NCBI RefSeq assembly: GCF_036227325.1 | Contig: NZ_CP109467.1 | Coordinates: forward strand, 372,001 to 436,000 | DNA length: 64,000 nucleotides | From: Streptomyces sp. NBC_01465 | GTDB lineage: Bacteria; Actinomycetota; Actinomycetes; Streptomycetales; Streptomycetaceae | Direction: 5' to 3' | Part shown: positions 43,799-52,380 of the stretch, piece after piece | Numbering within the stretch: position 1 is the stretch's first letter | Layout: each line of letters begins with the position of its first letter | Notes under the pieces: generated by a model | What the model was told of the DNA's origin: nothing | The model's input: the letters and a program-made list of their open reading frames with translations, nothing else | Database searches by the model: none | Position numbers and translations under genes: made by a program

Positions 43799-44424
43799 GC
43801 GCGCACGACCAGTTGGGCCCGGTCGCGGGCACCGAGCTTGACCATCGCCCGGCTCACATGGGTCTTGGCCGTGAGCGGGCTGACCACCAGACGCCGGGCG
43901 ATCTCCTCATTGGTGAGGCCGATGCCGACCAGCGCCATCACCTCCCGCTCGCGGTCGGTGAGTTCACCGAGGCCGTCCGCCGCCGCGGGCTCCTTGGAGC
44001 GGGCCGCGAACTCGGAGATCAGCCTGCGGGTCACGCCGGGCGAGAGCAGTGCGTCGCCCTCGACCACCGCACGCACCGCACGGATCAGCTCCTCCGGTTC
44101 GGTGTCCTTGACCAGGAATCCCGAGGCGCCTGCGCGGATCGCCTCGAAGACGTACTCGTCGAGCTCGAAGGTGGTGAGCATGACCACCTTCACCCCGTCG
44201 AGCTTCTCGTCGCCCGTGATCCGGCGGGTGGCGGCGAGACCGTCGAGCACCGGCATGCGGATGTCCATCAGCACGACGTCGGGGCGGAGTTCGGTGACGA
44301 GACGCACGGCCTCGTCGCCGTCGGCGGCCTCCCCGATCACCTCGATGTCGGCCTGCGCGCCGAGGAGCGCCCGGAATCCGGCACGGACCAGGGACTGGTC
44401 GTCGGCCAGCAGTACACGGATCAC
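43759..44424 (-). CDS. NarL/FixJ-family response regulator
   Basis: 221 aa. Receiver domain 1-120 with acidic pair DD8-9, phospho-acceptor Asp54 (VLMDIRMP), Thr (MLTTF) and Lys (LVKDT). LuxR-type helix-turn-helix at ~155-210 (LTDREREVMALVGIGLTNEE, AKTHVSRAMVKL). GTG 44424 overlaps the kinase stop (GTGA), so the pair is translationally coupled. Confidence 0.92.
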   Translation of the reverse strand: MIRVLLADDQSLVRAGFRALLGAQADIEVIGEAADGDEAVRLVTELRPDVVLMDIRMPVLDGLAATRRITGDEKLDGVKVVMLTTFELDEYVFEAIRAGASGFLVKDTEPEELIRAVRAVVEGDALLSPGVTRRLISEFAARSKEPAAADGLGELTDREREVMALVGIGLTNEEIARRLVVSPLTAKTHVSRAMVKLGARDRAQLVVRAYESGLVRPGWIG

Positions 44425-45638
44425 AGCGACTCCTTCGACGCGGCGGCCAGCGGGATGACGGCCTCGACCCGGAAACCGCCGTCCGGGCGCGTGCCCGCCT
44501 CGATCGTGCCACCGAGAGCGGCGGCCCGCTCCCGCATTCCGATCAGTCCGTTTCCGCTGCCTCCCGCATCCCCGCCGGTGGACGGGCCCTTGTCGTCGAT
44601 ACGGAGCCCGAGGCGGCCCGGGGCGTAGTCGAGTCTGACGTGCGCGGTACGCGAACCGGAGTGGCGGACCACATTGGTCAGGGCCTCCTGCACGATCCGG
44701 AAGGCGGCGAGATCGGCACCGGGCGGGAGCTGCGTCACGGTGCCGGCCCGCTCGACCTCCACGGTCAGCCCGGCGCCCGAGGCCTGCTCGACGAGTTCGG
44801 GGAGCCGGTCGAGTCCGGGGGCGGGTGCCCGGGGAGCCTCACCGGGGGCGCGCAGGGTGTCGAGGACCTGGCGGACCTCCCCGAGCGCCTCCTTGCTGGC
44901 GGCCTTGATGGTGGTGAGGGCGGACCTCGCCTGCTCGGGGTCTGCGTCGAGCAGGGCAAGTCCCATACCGGCCTGGACGTTGATGACCGAGATGGAGTGG
45001 GCGAGGACGTCGTGGAGTTCACGGGCGATGCGCAGCCGCTCCTCGTCGGCGCGGCGCTTTTCGGCGGCTGCGCGCTCGGCGCGGGCGTGGGCCCACTGTT
45101 CGCGCCGTACGCGGGCGAGTTCGGAGGCCGCGACGATGGCGACCACCCAGGCGAGCACCACCAACTCCTGACCCCAGGGCGGGGAGGTGTCGCCGGTGGG
45201 CGGCAGCCAGCGGTAGAGCCAGTGGGCGACCAGCAGATGTCCGGCCCAGAGCATGCCGACGGCCGACCAGGCGGCGCGGCGGTGCCCGGCGACGATCGCG
45301 GCGAAGCAGCCGACGGCGACGGTGAGGAAGACCGGGCCGTAGGCGTAACCGGCGCCGAGGTAGATCATCGCGGTGCCGGCCGTACCGAAGGCCACCAGGA
45401 CGGGGTGGCGGTGGCGGACGAGGAGCAGGGCCGTGCCGGCGAACAGCAGCAGCCGCGCGAAGACGTCCAGCGGTGAACGGTCGGCCGCCTGACTGTGCGA
45501 GGCGAACGTCGAGCCCGCCTGCACGAAGAGGGTGAGCGCCAGGGTGGACACCCAGGGCAGCCGGTCGTGGGAGTCCCGGGCCCACGGCGGCTGCCAACGC
45601 GGCGGTCCGCCCCAGGTGTGTGCTCGCTGCTCTTCCAT
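44421..45638 (-). CDS. Two-component sensor histidine kinase, DesK/NarX-like (HisKA_3)
   Basis: 405 aa. Five or six membrane helices in residues ~30-175, a coiled linker rich in Ala/Arg/Glu, then HisKA_3 with phospho-acceptor His209 (ARELHDVLAHSISV). The ATPase domain has the N box EALTNVVRHS, a G1 box reduced to DDKGPS, and G2 GNGLIGMRERA. Signal unknown; with so little outside the membrane it may sense membrane state or a ligand in the bilayer. ATG 45638; TAGCGT 7 nt upstream could be a -10 for a leaderless message. Confidence 0.88.
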   Translation of the reverse strand: MEEQRAHTWGGPPRWQPPWARDSHDRLPWVSTLALTLFVQAGSTFASHSQAADRSPLDVFARLLLFAGTALLLVRHRHPVLVAFGTAGTAMIYLGAGYAYGPVFLTVAVGCFAAIVAGHRRAAWSAVGMLWAGHLLVAHWLYRWLPPTGDTSPPWGQELVVLAWVVAIVAASELARVRREQWAHARAERAAAEKRRADEERLRIARELHDVLAHSISVINVQAGMGLALLDADPEQARSALTTIKAASKEALGEVRQVLDTLRAPGEAPRAPAPGLDRLPELVEQASGAGLTVEVERAGTVTQLPPGADLAAFRIVQEALTNVVRHSGSRTAHVRLDYAPGRLGLRIDDKGPSTGGDAGGSGNGLIGMRERAAALGGTIEAGTRPDGGFRVEAVIPLAAASKESL

Positions 45639-45695
45639 GTCCGTAACGCTAGACCGGTGGGGCGGCCGGGGCGTCAGCCCGGCGTGGTGATCAGT

Positions 45696-45715
45696 CCTAC
45701 TCCCCGCGGAGTAGG
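45696..45715 (-). terminator. Hairpin at the end of the TetR gene
   Basis: Perfect 8-bp stem CCTACTCC / GGAGTAGG with tetraloop CCGC. It spans the TetR stop codon (45697-45699), just before the downstream kinase promoter. Confidence 0.5.
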
Positions 45716-46392
45716 CCCACGGTCTGGGCGAGTCCCTCGGCGGCCTGCGCGAAGAAGGCGTCGCGGTCCTCGACGACCCGGTTGAACTGACCGAAGACCT
45801 CGAAGGAGACGAGCCCGAAGAGCTGCGCCCATACCGTGGCCATGGCAAGGGCGGCGGCGGGCGGAAGGTCGGGGGCGATGTCGGCGGCGAGCCGCTCGGC
45901 CTCCGGGCGTACGGCGTCGGGCAGCGGCGCGAGGGCGAGGCCTTCGGCGCGGTGGGCGTCGCGGACGACGGAGATGAGGGCGAGGGCGACCCGGCCGGCG
46001 GGGACCACGGTGTCCTGGGGGGCGGTGTAGCCGGGGACGGGCGAGCCGTAGATCAGGGCGTACTCGTGGGGGTGGGCCAGCGCCCAGGTCCGGACCGCCG
46101 TGCAGACGGCCGACCACTGGGAGCGGTGGCCGGAGCGCGACGCTTTCGCCAGTGCGGTCTCGGCGGCTTCGCCCACGGCGTCGTACGCGTCGACGATGAG
46201 CGCGGTCAGCAGTTCGTCGCGGCTGGGGAAGTAGCGGTAGAGCGCGGAGGAGACCATGCCCAGTTCACGGGCGACCGCGCGCAGCGAGAGTTTCGCGGCG
46301 CCCTCGGCGGCCAGCTGACTGCGCGCCTCGTCCTTGATGGCTGCGGTCACTTCGATACGGGCGCGGGCGCGGGCTCCTCGAATGGTGCTCAT
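45697..46392 (-). CDS. TetR-family repressor
   Basis: 231 aa from ATG 46392. HTH at ~14-60 (ARARIEVTAAIKDEARSQLA, LGMVSSALYRYFPSRDELL) and a TetR_C_13/WHG-type C-terminal domain (YALIYGSPVPGYTAPQDTVV). Divergent from the F420-dependent oxidoreductase gene; three related palindromes in the 124-bp gap mark it as the likely regulator. Confidence 0.88.
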   Translation of the reverse strand: MSTIRGARARARIEVTAAIKDEARSQLAAEGAAKLSLRAVARELGMVSSALYRYFPSRDELLTALIVDAYDAVGEAAETALAKASRSGHRSQWSAVCTAVRTWALAHPHEYALIYGSPVPGYTAPQDTVVPAGRVALALISVVRDAHRAEGLALAPLPDAVRPEAERLAADIAPDLPPAAALAMATVWAQLFGLVSFEVFGQFNRVVEDRDAFFAQAAEGLAQTVGLLRGE

Positions 46393-46414
46393 GGAACACA
46401 GTCTGCCAGATTTC

Positions 46415-46498
46415 AGAGCACTGCCCAATAACGAGAGCAGTGCTCTTGCTTTGGAGCACCGATCGGGTGCAGACTGCTCTCAAGCGAGAGCAGTGCTC
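46415..46498. promoter_or_regulatory. Repeated TetR operator sites
   Basis: Perfect palindrome AGAGCAGTGCTCT (46434-46446), a near copy AGAGCAGTGCTCA (46487-46499), and a half-matching AGAGCACTGCCC (46415-46426). The site centres lie 53 bp apart (five helical turns) for the two best copies. They lie between the divergent TetR and oxidoreductase genes. Confidence 0.72.
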
Positions 46499-46516
46499 AC
46501 AAAACAGGGAGTGGTC

Positions 46517-46966
46517 ATGTCCGCACACGTTCGGAAGCCCGGCTGGTTCACGATCAACGTCCTCAACCGGACCGTCACCTGGATGACACGGCGCGGCCTC
46601 AGCGTCTGGGGATCGCGGGTGCTGGCCGTGCGCGGCCGCAAGAGCGGTGAGTGGCGGCGTACGCCGGTCAACCTGCTCACCCTGGACGGTCAGCAGTACC
46701 TGGTCGCACCCCGCGGCCACGTCCAGTGGACCCACAACATGCGCGCAGCGGGCGGCGGCGAACTCCACCTCGGCAAGAAGGCGGACACCTTCACCGCCGT
46801 CGAGGTCGGCGACGACGACAAGCCCGACATCCTGCGCGCCTACCTCAAGCGCTGGAAGGCGGAGGTCGGGATCTTCTTCAACGGCGTCGGCCCCGACTCC
46901 ACCGCCGAGGAACTGCGCCGCATCGCCCCCGACCACCCCGTCTTCCGCATCACCGTGCAGAGCTGA
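46517..46966 (+). CDS. F420-dependent (deazaflavin) nitroreductase-family protein
   Basis: 149 aa, the length of the Ddn/FDOR-A family. Features: split-barrel fold segments VLAVRGRKSGEWRRTPVNLL and YLVAPRGHVQWTHNMRAAGG, where the Arg/Lys-rich loop binds F420. GGGAG precedes ATG 46517. Members reduce quinones or nitro compounds. Regulated by the adjacent TetR, so it may be a detoxification enzyme. Its stop abuts the stop of the next convergent gene with no bases between. Confidence 0.83.
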   Translation: MSAHVRKPGWFTINVLNRTVTWMTRRGLSVWGSRVLAVRGRKSGEWRRTPVNLLTLDGQQYLVAPRGHVQWTHNMRAAGGGELHLGKKADTFTAVEVGDDDKPDILRAYLKRWKAEVGIFFNGVGPDSTAEELRRIAPDHPVFRITVQS

Positions 46967-48181
46967 CTAGTCGCGGTCCAACGCCGACAGGGCGCGCTGC
47001 GCCAGCGGATGAGTCCGCACCAGCTCACCCAGCGACGTCGCACCACGGGTGATGTCGGCGAACGCGTTCCATGCGGGCCGCAGACTTGTGATCGCCAGGT
47101 GCAGCAGCATCGGACGGCGCTCGAAGGCCGCCAGCATCCGCCGCCCCACCGCCATCTCCACACCGAGCCCGGCCTTGATGGCGAAGGCGTAGTTCAGCGC
47201 CTGGCGCCGGGCGTCGACCGCGTCGTGCGACTCGGCGACCTTCACCGCCCACTCCCCCGCGAGCCGGCCCGAACGCAGGGCGAAGGAGATCCCCTCCCGC
47301 GTCCACGGCTCCAGCAGCCCGGCAGCGTCCCCGCACACCAGCACCCGGCCGCGTGACAGCGGCGAGTCGTCGCTGCGGCACCGCGTGAGATGTCCGGAGG
47401 AGACGGCGGGCTCGAACCCGGCGAGCCCGAGGCGTGCGACGAAGTCCTCCATGTACCGCTTGGTGGCGGCGCCTTCGCCGCGCGCGGAGATCACACCGAC
47501 GGTCAGGGTGTCGCCCTTGGGGAACACCCACCCGTAACTCCCGGGAATGGGACCCCAGTCGATGAGCACCCGCCCCGCCCAGTCCTCGGCGACGGTCGCC
47601 GGCACCGGGATCTCCGCCTCCAGACCGAGGTCCACCTGGTCGAGCTTCACCCCGACATGCGCCCCTATGCGGCTGGCACTGCCGTCGGCTCCGACAACGG
47701 CCCTGGCCAGTACGGTCTCGCCGTCGGAGAGCACCACGGCGACGGTCCGCCGGTCCGGTACGGACGAGCCGTGCTGCTCGACCCTCGACACCGTGGCCCC
47801 GGTGCGCAGTTCGGCGCCGGCCTTCTGCGCCGCCTCTACCAGACCCTGGTCGAACTCGGGCCGGTTGATCAGCCCGAAGAGCATCTGCTTCGACCGGCGG
47901 GTGCGCGTCAGCTTTCCGTTCATGGAGAAGGTGACGGCGTGCACCCGGTCCCGCAACGGCAGTTCGAAGCCGGGCGGCAGGGAGTCGCGCGAGGGGCCGA
48001 TGATTCCACCGCCGCACGTCTTGTAGCGCGGCAGTTCGGCCTTCTCCAAGAGGAGCACCCGCCGTCCCGCGACTGCCGCCGCATGGGCGGCCGAGGCCCC
48101 CGCGGGCCCTGCGCCGACCACGACGACGTCCCAGACGGACAGGTCGTTCTCCGTGCCCGCGTCTGCGTTCTCGCTGCTCAC
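46967..48181 (-). CDS. Geranylgeranyl-reductase-family FAD-dependent oxidoreductase
   Basis: 404 aa. N-terminal FAD motif VVVVGAGPAGASAA (GAGPAG at 23-28), the RYKTCGGGI segment near 55, GADGSASRIG, GWVFPKGDTLTVGV, and the second FAD motif VLVCGDAAGLLEPWTREGIS. These are the marks of the GGR family, which saturates isoprenoid chains of quinones, lipids or carotenoids. Streptomyces homologues are proposed to act on menaquinone; the substrate here is not shown. Start GTG 48181. Confidence 0.85.
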   Translation of the reverse strand: MSSENADAGTENDLSVWDVVVVGAGPAGASAAHAAAVAGRRVLLLEKAELPRYKTCGGGIIGPSRDSLPPGFELPLRDRVHAVTFSMNGKLTRTRRSKQMLFGLINRPEFDQGLVEAAQKAGAELRTGATVSRVEQHGSSVPDRRTVAVVLSDGETVLARAVVGADGSASRIGAHVGVKLDQVDLGLEAEIPVPATVAEDWAGRVLIDWGPIPGSYGWVFPKGDTLTVGVISARGEGAATKRYMEDFVARLGLAGFEPAVSSGHLTRCRSDDSPLSRGRVLVCGDAAGLLEPWTREGISFALRSGRLAGEWAVKVAESHDAVDARRQALNYAFAIKAGLGVEMAVGRRMLAAFERRPMLLHLAITSLRPAWNAFADITRGATSLGELVRTHPLAQRALSALDRD

Positions 48182-48336
48182 GATGTGCTGCTGCTCCTGA
48201 TCCGACCAGTGGCCCGTGCTGTCGACGGCATCCTACGGCGCGGTGTCGCTCGATCCCGCTGTGGGAGGATCGATCTCACCTTCGTCGTACAAACACGTAC
48301 ACGTAATCCAACGTCGCACCCACGAGGAGCGTGCCC

Positions 48337-49701
48337 ATGACCGCGAATCCGATTGCCGAGACCATTGCCTCGCTGATGCCCCGCGCCCAGGCGGAGCTCG
48401 CCGAGCTGGTGGCGTTCCAGTCGGTGGCGGACGTGGCCGTGGCCCCGAAGAGCGAGTGCGAGGCCGCCGCGAACTGGGTGGCGGACGCCCTGCGCACCGA
48501 GGGTTTCCAGGACGTCGCCCTCCTCGACACCCCGGACGGCACCCAGTCGGTGTACGGCTTCCTGCCCGGCCCCGAAGGCGCGCCGACCGTACTTCTCTAC
48601 GCCCACTACGACGTACAGCCGATGCTCGACGAGGCCGCCTGGATCTCCCCGCCCTTCGAGCTGACCGAGCGCAACGGCCGCTGGTACGGGCGCGGTGCCG
48701 CCGACTGCAAGGGCGGCGTGATCATGCACCTGCTCGCGCTGCGCGCCCTCAAGGCCAACGGCGGCATCCCGGTCTCCGTGAAGGTGATCGTGGAGGGCTC
48801 GGAGGAGCAGGGCACCGGCGGTCTCGAGCGGTACGCGGAGGCGCACCCCGAGCTCCTGGCAGCCGACTCCATCGTGATCGGCGACGCGGGCAACTTCCGC
48901 GTCGGTCTGCCCACCGTCACGGCGACGCTGCGCGGCATGACGATGATCCGGGTCACCCTGGACACCCTCGAAGGCAATCTGCACTCGGGCCAGTTCGGCG
49001 GCGCGGCCCCCGACGCGCTGGCCGCGCTCATCCGCGTACTGGACTCGCTGCGCGCGGAGGACGGTTCCACGGTCGTCGACGGTCTGGCCGCGGACGCGGA
49101 CTGGGACGGCCTGGCGTACCCGGAGGCCGACTTCCGCAAGGACGCGAAGGTCCTCGACGGGGTGCACCTGATCGGCAACGGCACGGTGGCGGACCGCATT
49201 TGGGCCCGTCCCGCCGTCACCGTGATCGGCATCGACTGCTCGCCGGTGGCCGGCGCCACGCCGTCCGTCCCGGCCAGCGCGCGCGCCCAGATCAGCCTGC
49301 GGGTGCCGCCCGGCCAGGACGCCGCGGAGGCCACGAAGCTACTGTTCGCGCACATCGAGAAGCACACCCCGTGGGGTGCGCGGGTCTCCTTCGAGCAGGT
49401 CGGCCAGGGCCAGGCCTTCCAGGCGGACACCTCCAGCCCGGCGTACACCTCGATGGCCGAGGCCATGCGGATCGCCTACCCCGGCCAGGAGATGCAGTCC
49501 TCGGGCATGGGCGGCTCCATCCCGCTCTGCAACACCCTCGCCGCGCTCTACCCGGAGTCGGAGATCCTGCTGATCGGCCTCAGCGAGCCGGAGGCACAGA
49601 TCCACGCGGTGAACGAGAGCGTCTCGCCGGAGGAGCTGGAGCGCCTCTCGGTCGCCGAGGCCTACTTCCTCGTCAACTACGCGCAGTCCAAGCTGGGTTA
49701 A
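48337..49701 (+). CDS. M20-family metallopeptidase (dipeptidase)
   Basis: 454 aa from ATG 48337 (GAGGAG 8 nt upstream; GTG 48331 rejected). Two-zinc peptidase: first ligand in LLYAHYDVQP, bridging Asp in GRGAADCKGG, catalytic and ligand Glu in VEGSEEQGTGG, then Asp in VIGDAGNF, and a C-terminal His in EAQIHAVNES. The lid/dimerisation domain lies at ~190-330 (HSGQFGG). Cleaves dipeptides or N-acyl amino acids. Single gene. Confidence 0.88.
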   Translation: MTANPIAETIASLMPRAQAELAELVAFQSVADVAVAPKSECEAAANWVADALRTEGFQDVALLDTPDGTQSVYGFLPGPEGAPTVLLYAHYDVQPMLDEAAWISPPFELTERNGRWYGRGAADCKGGVIMHLLALRALKANGGIPVSVKVIVEGSEEQGTGGLERYAEAHPELLAADSIVIGDAGNFRVGLPTVTATLRGMTMIRVTLDTLEGNLHSGQFGGAAPDALAALIRVLDSLRAEDGSTVVDGLAADADWDGLAYPEADFRKDAKVLDGVHLIGNGTVADRIWARPAVTVIGIDCSPVAGATPSVPASARAQISLRVPPGQDAAEATKLLFAHIEKHTPWGARVSFEQVGQGQAFQADTSSPAYTSMAEAMRIAYPGQEMQSSGMGGSIPLCNTLAALYPESEILLIGLSEPEAQIHAVNESVSPEELERLSVAEAYFLVNYAQSKLG

Positions 49702-49754
49702 GCGGTCAGCGAAGATCCGTGCGGCGGGCGGACGCAGCTCGTTACGTTCGCCGC

Positions 49755-50465
49755 ATGGACCTCGTCGAAGTTCTCCCCCGCCTCCATCTCCTCCGCTTCC
49801 CCATCGGCCAGGCCTACCTCTGGCGCGACGGCGAGGAGCTGACGCTGGTCGACGCGGGCCACGCGGACGGCGCGCCCGCGATCGAGGACGCGATACGGAG
49901 CCTGGGCCTCGACCCGCACCGCCTCCGCCGGATCGTCCTCACCCACTGCCACCGCGACCACGTCGGCGCGGCGGGAGAACTCGCCGGCCGGTACGGCGCC
50001 GAGATCCTCGCTCACCGCCTGGACGCCCCCGTCGTCCGCGGCGATGCGCCCGTCCCCGAACCCGTGCTGCTCGACTGGGAGATCCCGCTGTACGAGCACG
50101 GGCTGACCGTGCCGGTCGCCCCGCCCACCCGGGTGGACCGGGAACTGGAGGACGGCGACGACCTCGGCTTCGGCGACGGCGCCCGCGTCGTCCACGCCCC
50201 CGGCCACACGGACGGCTCCATCGCCGTCCATCTCCCGCACCACGGCGTGCTGTTCACGGGTGACGCGATCGCCGCGGTGGGGCAGGTGATGCTGGGCGTC
50301 TTCAACACCGACCGCCCCCGCGCCCTCGCCTCGTACCGCCGCCTGGCCGCTCTCGCGCCGGCGACGGTCTGCTTCGGTCACGGCGATCCCATGACCGAGG
50401 ACGCGGCGAAGGTCCTGCGCGCCTCAGCCGACCGGGACGCCGGCCTCGAGGTTGATCACGGCTGA
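49755..50465 (+). CDS. MBL-fold metallohydrolase
   Basis: 236 aa. Zinc motif THCHRDHVGA at 63-72 (His64, His66, Asp68, His69), further ligands in VVHAPGHTDGS and FTGDAIAAV, and the last His in FGHGDPM. Glyoxalase II-like group with undefined substrate. TACGTT 6 nt before ATG 49755 may be a -10 giving a leaderless message. The last 42 bp overlap the convergent kinase/Nudix gene. Confidence 0.85.
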   Translation: MDLVEVLPRLHLLRFPIGQAYLWRDGEELTLVDAGHADGAPAIEDAIRSLGLDPHRLRRIVLTHCHRDHVGAAGELAGRYGAEILAHRLDAPVVRGDAPVPEPVLLDWEIPLYEHGLTVPVAPPTRVDRELEDGDDLGFGDGARVVHAPGHTDGSIAVHLPHHGVLFTGDAIAAVGQVMLGVFNTDRPRALASYRRLAALAPATVCFGHGDPMTEDAAKVLRASADRDAGLEVDHG

Positions 50466-51461
50466 CCGCTCGCGGGCCCGCAGCGCCCAGCGCAGCCGCT
50501 CGAAGCGGTTGGGCGGCAGCATCCCGGCCGCCTCCTCCTCGGTGACGAACCGCCAGCCGCGCAGCTCGGGGCCCGGCAGCGACAACCCCGCGGCCTCGGC
50601 GGGGCTCAGCAGCCCGCCGTCGAACAGCAGCCGCATCCCGCCGAACGCGGGCGGCCGCGGCGGCTCCCAGTCCACCACCAACAGCCTTGGCACCCGGTCG
50701 AGTTGTATCCCCACCTCCTCGGCCACCTCACGTATCCCCGCACGGGCGGGCGCCTCGCCCCGCTCCACTATTCCGCCGGGGAACTCCCAGCCGGGCTTGT
50801 ACGTGGGGTCGACGAGCAGCACCCTGTCCTGCTCGTCGAAGAGGAGGACCCCGGCGGCGACGGTCTCCCCGGTCGGCTCGGGCGTCTGGACGATCTCGCA
50901 GATCCCGGCCGCCCCGGTCCGTACCGCCTCGGCGACGAGTTCTGCGGTCGCGGCCGGAGTGAGCGTGCTGTTGTCGATCACAAGGGCGTCGTCGCGGAGC
51001 CAGCCGAGTGCCGTGCGGTACGGCTCGATGTGGTCGTACGCCCACTGCCGTACGCGCTCACTGCCCTCGGGGTCGCCCTCCAACTCCTCGCGGGCGGCGA
51101 TGCGTTGGCGCAGGATCGTTTCGTCAGTTGTCAGCAGCACATGCCGGACCGGAATGCGGCGGGCCGCCAGCGACCCGAAGATCTCGTCCCGGTACTCCTG
51201 CCTCAGCAGCGTCATCGGCACCACGAGCACCCCGCCCACCTCGGCGAGCAGCGCCGCGGCCGCGTCGACCACCATGCGCCGCCAGATCGGCAGGTCCTGG
51301 TAGTCGGTGACCTCCGCGAGCCGCTTCTGCGGCAGCAGGAAGCGCAGCGCCCCGCCGATCACCTCGGGGTCGTAGAAGGTGCTGTTCGGGATCAGATCGA
51401 TCAGTTCTCGCGCGGCCGTGGTCTTGCCCGCACTGAACGCACCGTTGACCCAGACGATCAC
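50424..51461 (-). CDS. TmrB-like P-loop protein fused to a Nudix hydrolase
   Basis: 345 aa from GTG 51461. Residues 1-~185 resemble Bacillus TmrB (tunicamycin resistance): VWVNGAFSAGKTT (Walker A 7-15), YDPEVIGGALRFLLPQ, DLPIWRRMVVDAA, VVPMTLLRQEY. Residues ~195-345 are a Nudix domain with an intact box at 230-252 (GX5EX7REVAEEVGI). TmrB binds tunicamycin, a nucleoside antibiotic, and ATP. A fused Nudix suggests a kinase and hydrolase acting on one nucleotide-like compound. That is inference; resistance to a self-made nucleoside antibiotic is possible. No biosynthetic genes nearby. Confidence 0.83.
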   Translation of the reverse strand: MIVWVNGAFSAGKTTAARELIDLIPNSTFYDPEVIGGALRFLLPQKRLAEVTDYQDLPIWRRMVVDAAAALLAEVGGVLVVPMTLLRQEYRDEIFGSLAARRIPVRHVLLTTDETILRQRIAAREELEGDPEGSERVRQWAYDHIEPYRTALGWLRDDALVIDNSTLTPAATAELVAEAVRTGAAGICEIVQTPEPTGETVAAGVLLFDEQDRVLLVDPTYKPGWEFPGGIVERGEAPARAGIREVAEEVGIQLDRVPRLLVVDWEPPRPPAFGGMRLLFDGGLLSPAEAAGLSLPGPELRGWRFVTEEEAAGMLPPNRFERLRWALRARERSAVINLEAGVPVG

Positions 51462-51552
51462 GGTTCCCCCCTCATCCGTAGCCCCCTGTGGCTTGCCCGC
51501 AACACCCTGCCACGGAAACGCGTGCCGGGCAGGTACTGCCGTACGGAACAGC

Positions 51553-52380
51553 TCACGGCCTGATCAGGCGCATCACGGTGACCCCCGCGTGCCGCGCGGT
51601 GGTGCCCTGCTCCACCTCGGCGGCCAGTTCCCCCAGCTCACCGGCGGCCAGCGCCGCTCCTGCCTGTCCCCGCAGCGCGGGGGCCAGCGGGGACGACTGG
51701 ACGGGGGTGTCGTCGTCACCGGGCAGTACGAGCAGCAGGGCGCTGGGGCGGGCGGCGCTGCCGACATGGCCGACGACGACCGCGTCGCGCGGCTCGGAGT
51801 GGCGCAGTTTGCTCCAGGCGCGGGTGCCGCCCCGGTAGGGCTGGTCGAGCCGTTTGGCGACGAGGCCCTCGATGCCGGTGGCGGGCAGGGTGTCGTACCA
51901 GAGGGCGGCCGTGGCGGGGGCCGTGGTCATGGGGACGGGCTGCAGGGGCGGGCCGAGCGGGGTGAGCAGCGCGACGAGTTGTTCGCGCCGCAGCTCGTAC
52001 GGCCGGGTCCGCAGATCCGTGCCGCCCTCCTCGAGCAGGTCGAAGGCGGCGTACGAGGCCGGGAGGCTTACGGCGAGGGCTGCCGCCTGCGTTGCCGAGG
52101 CGGAGGCGCGGTGCTGGACGGCGGCGAAGTCGGTGCGCCCGTCGGTCCAGACGACGACCTCGCCGTCCAGGACCGTGCCGGCGGGCAGTTCCCGGGCGGC
52201 GGCGACGAGGTCGGGGAAGGCGCCGGTGACGTTACGCCCGGACCGGGCCTGCAGGACCACGTCCTCGCCCCGGATCACCACCATGCGGTGGCCGTCGAAC
52301 TTCGGCTCGTACGCCCATCCGCCACTGTCAGGCAGGGTCCGTACGGTGGCGGCGAGCGCCACGTCGACGGGCTGCTTCAC
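51553..52380 (-). CDS. ATP-dependent DNA ligase (LigC/LigD-ligase type)
   Basis: 275 aa. Ligase motif I with adenylated Lys27 (EPKFDGHR), motif III DGEVVVW, IIIa YAAFDLL, motif IV EGLVAKRL and motif V WSKLRH, then a short OB-fold. Seals breaks in the NHEJ pathway. The GTG start overlaps the LigD-Pol stop (GTGA), so the two domains that are fused in mycobacterial LigD are made here as separate, coupled chains. Confidence 0.9.
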   Translation of the reverse strand: MKQPVDVALAATVRTLPDSGGWAYEPKFDGHRMVVIRGEDVVLQARSGRNVTGAFPDLVAAARELPAGTVLDGEVVVWTDGRTDFAAVQHRASASATQAAALAVSLPASYAAFDLLEEGGTDLRTRPYELRREQLVALLTPLGPPLQPVPMTTAPATAALWYDTLPATGIEGLVAKRLDQPYRGGTRAWSKLRHSEPRDAVVVGHVGSAARPSALLLVLPGDDDTPVQSSPLAPALRGQAGAALAAGELGELAAEVEQGTTARHAGVTVMRLIRP

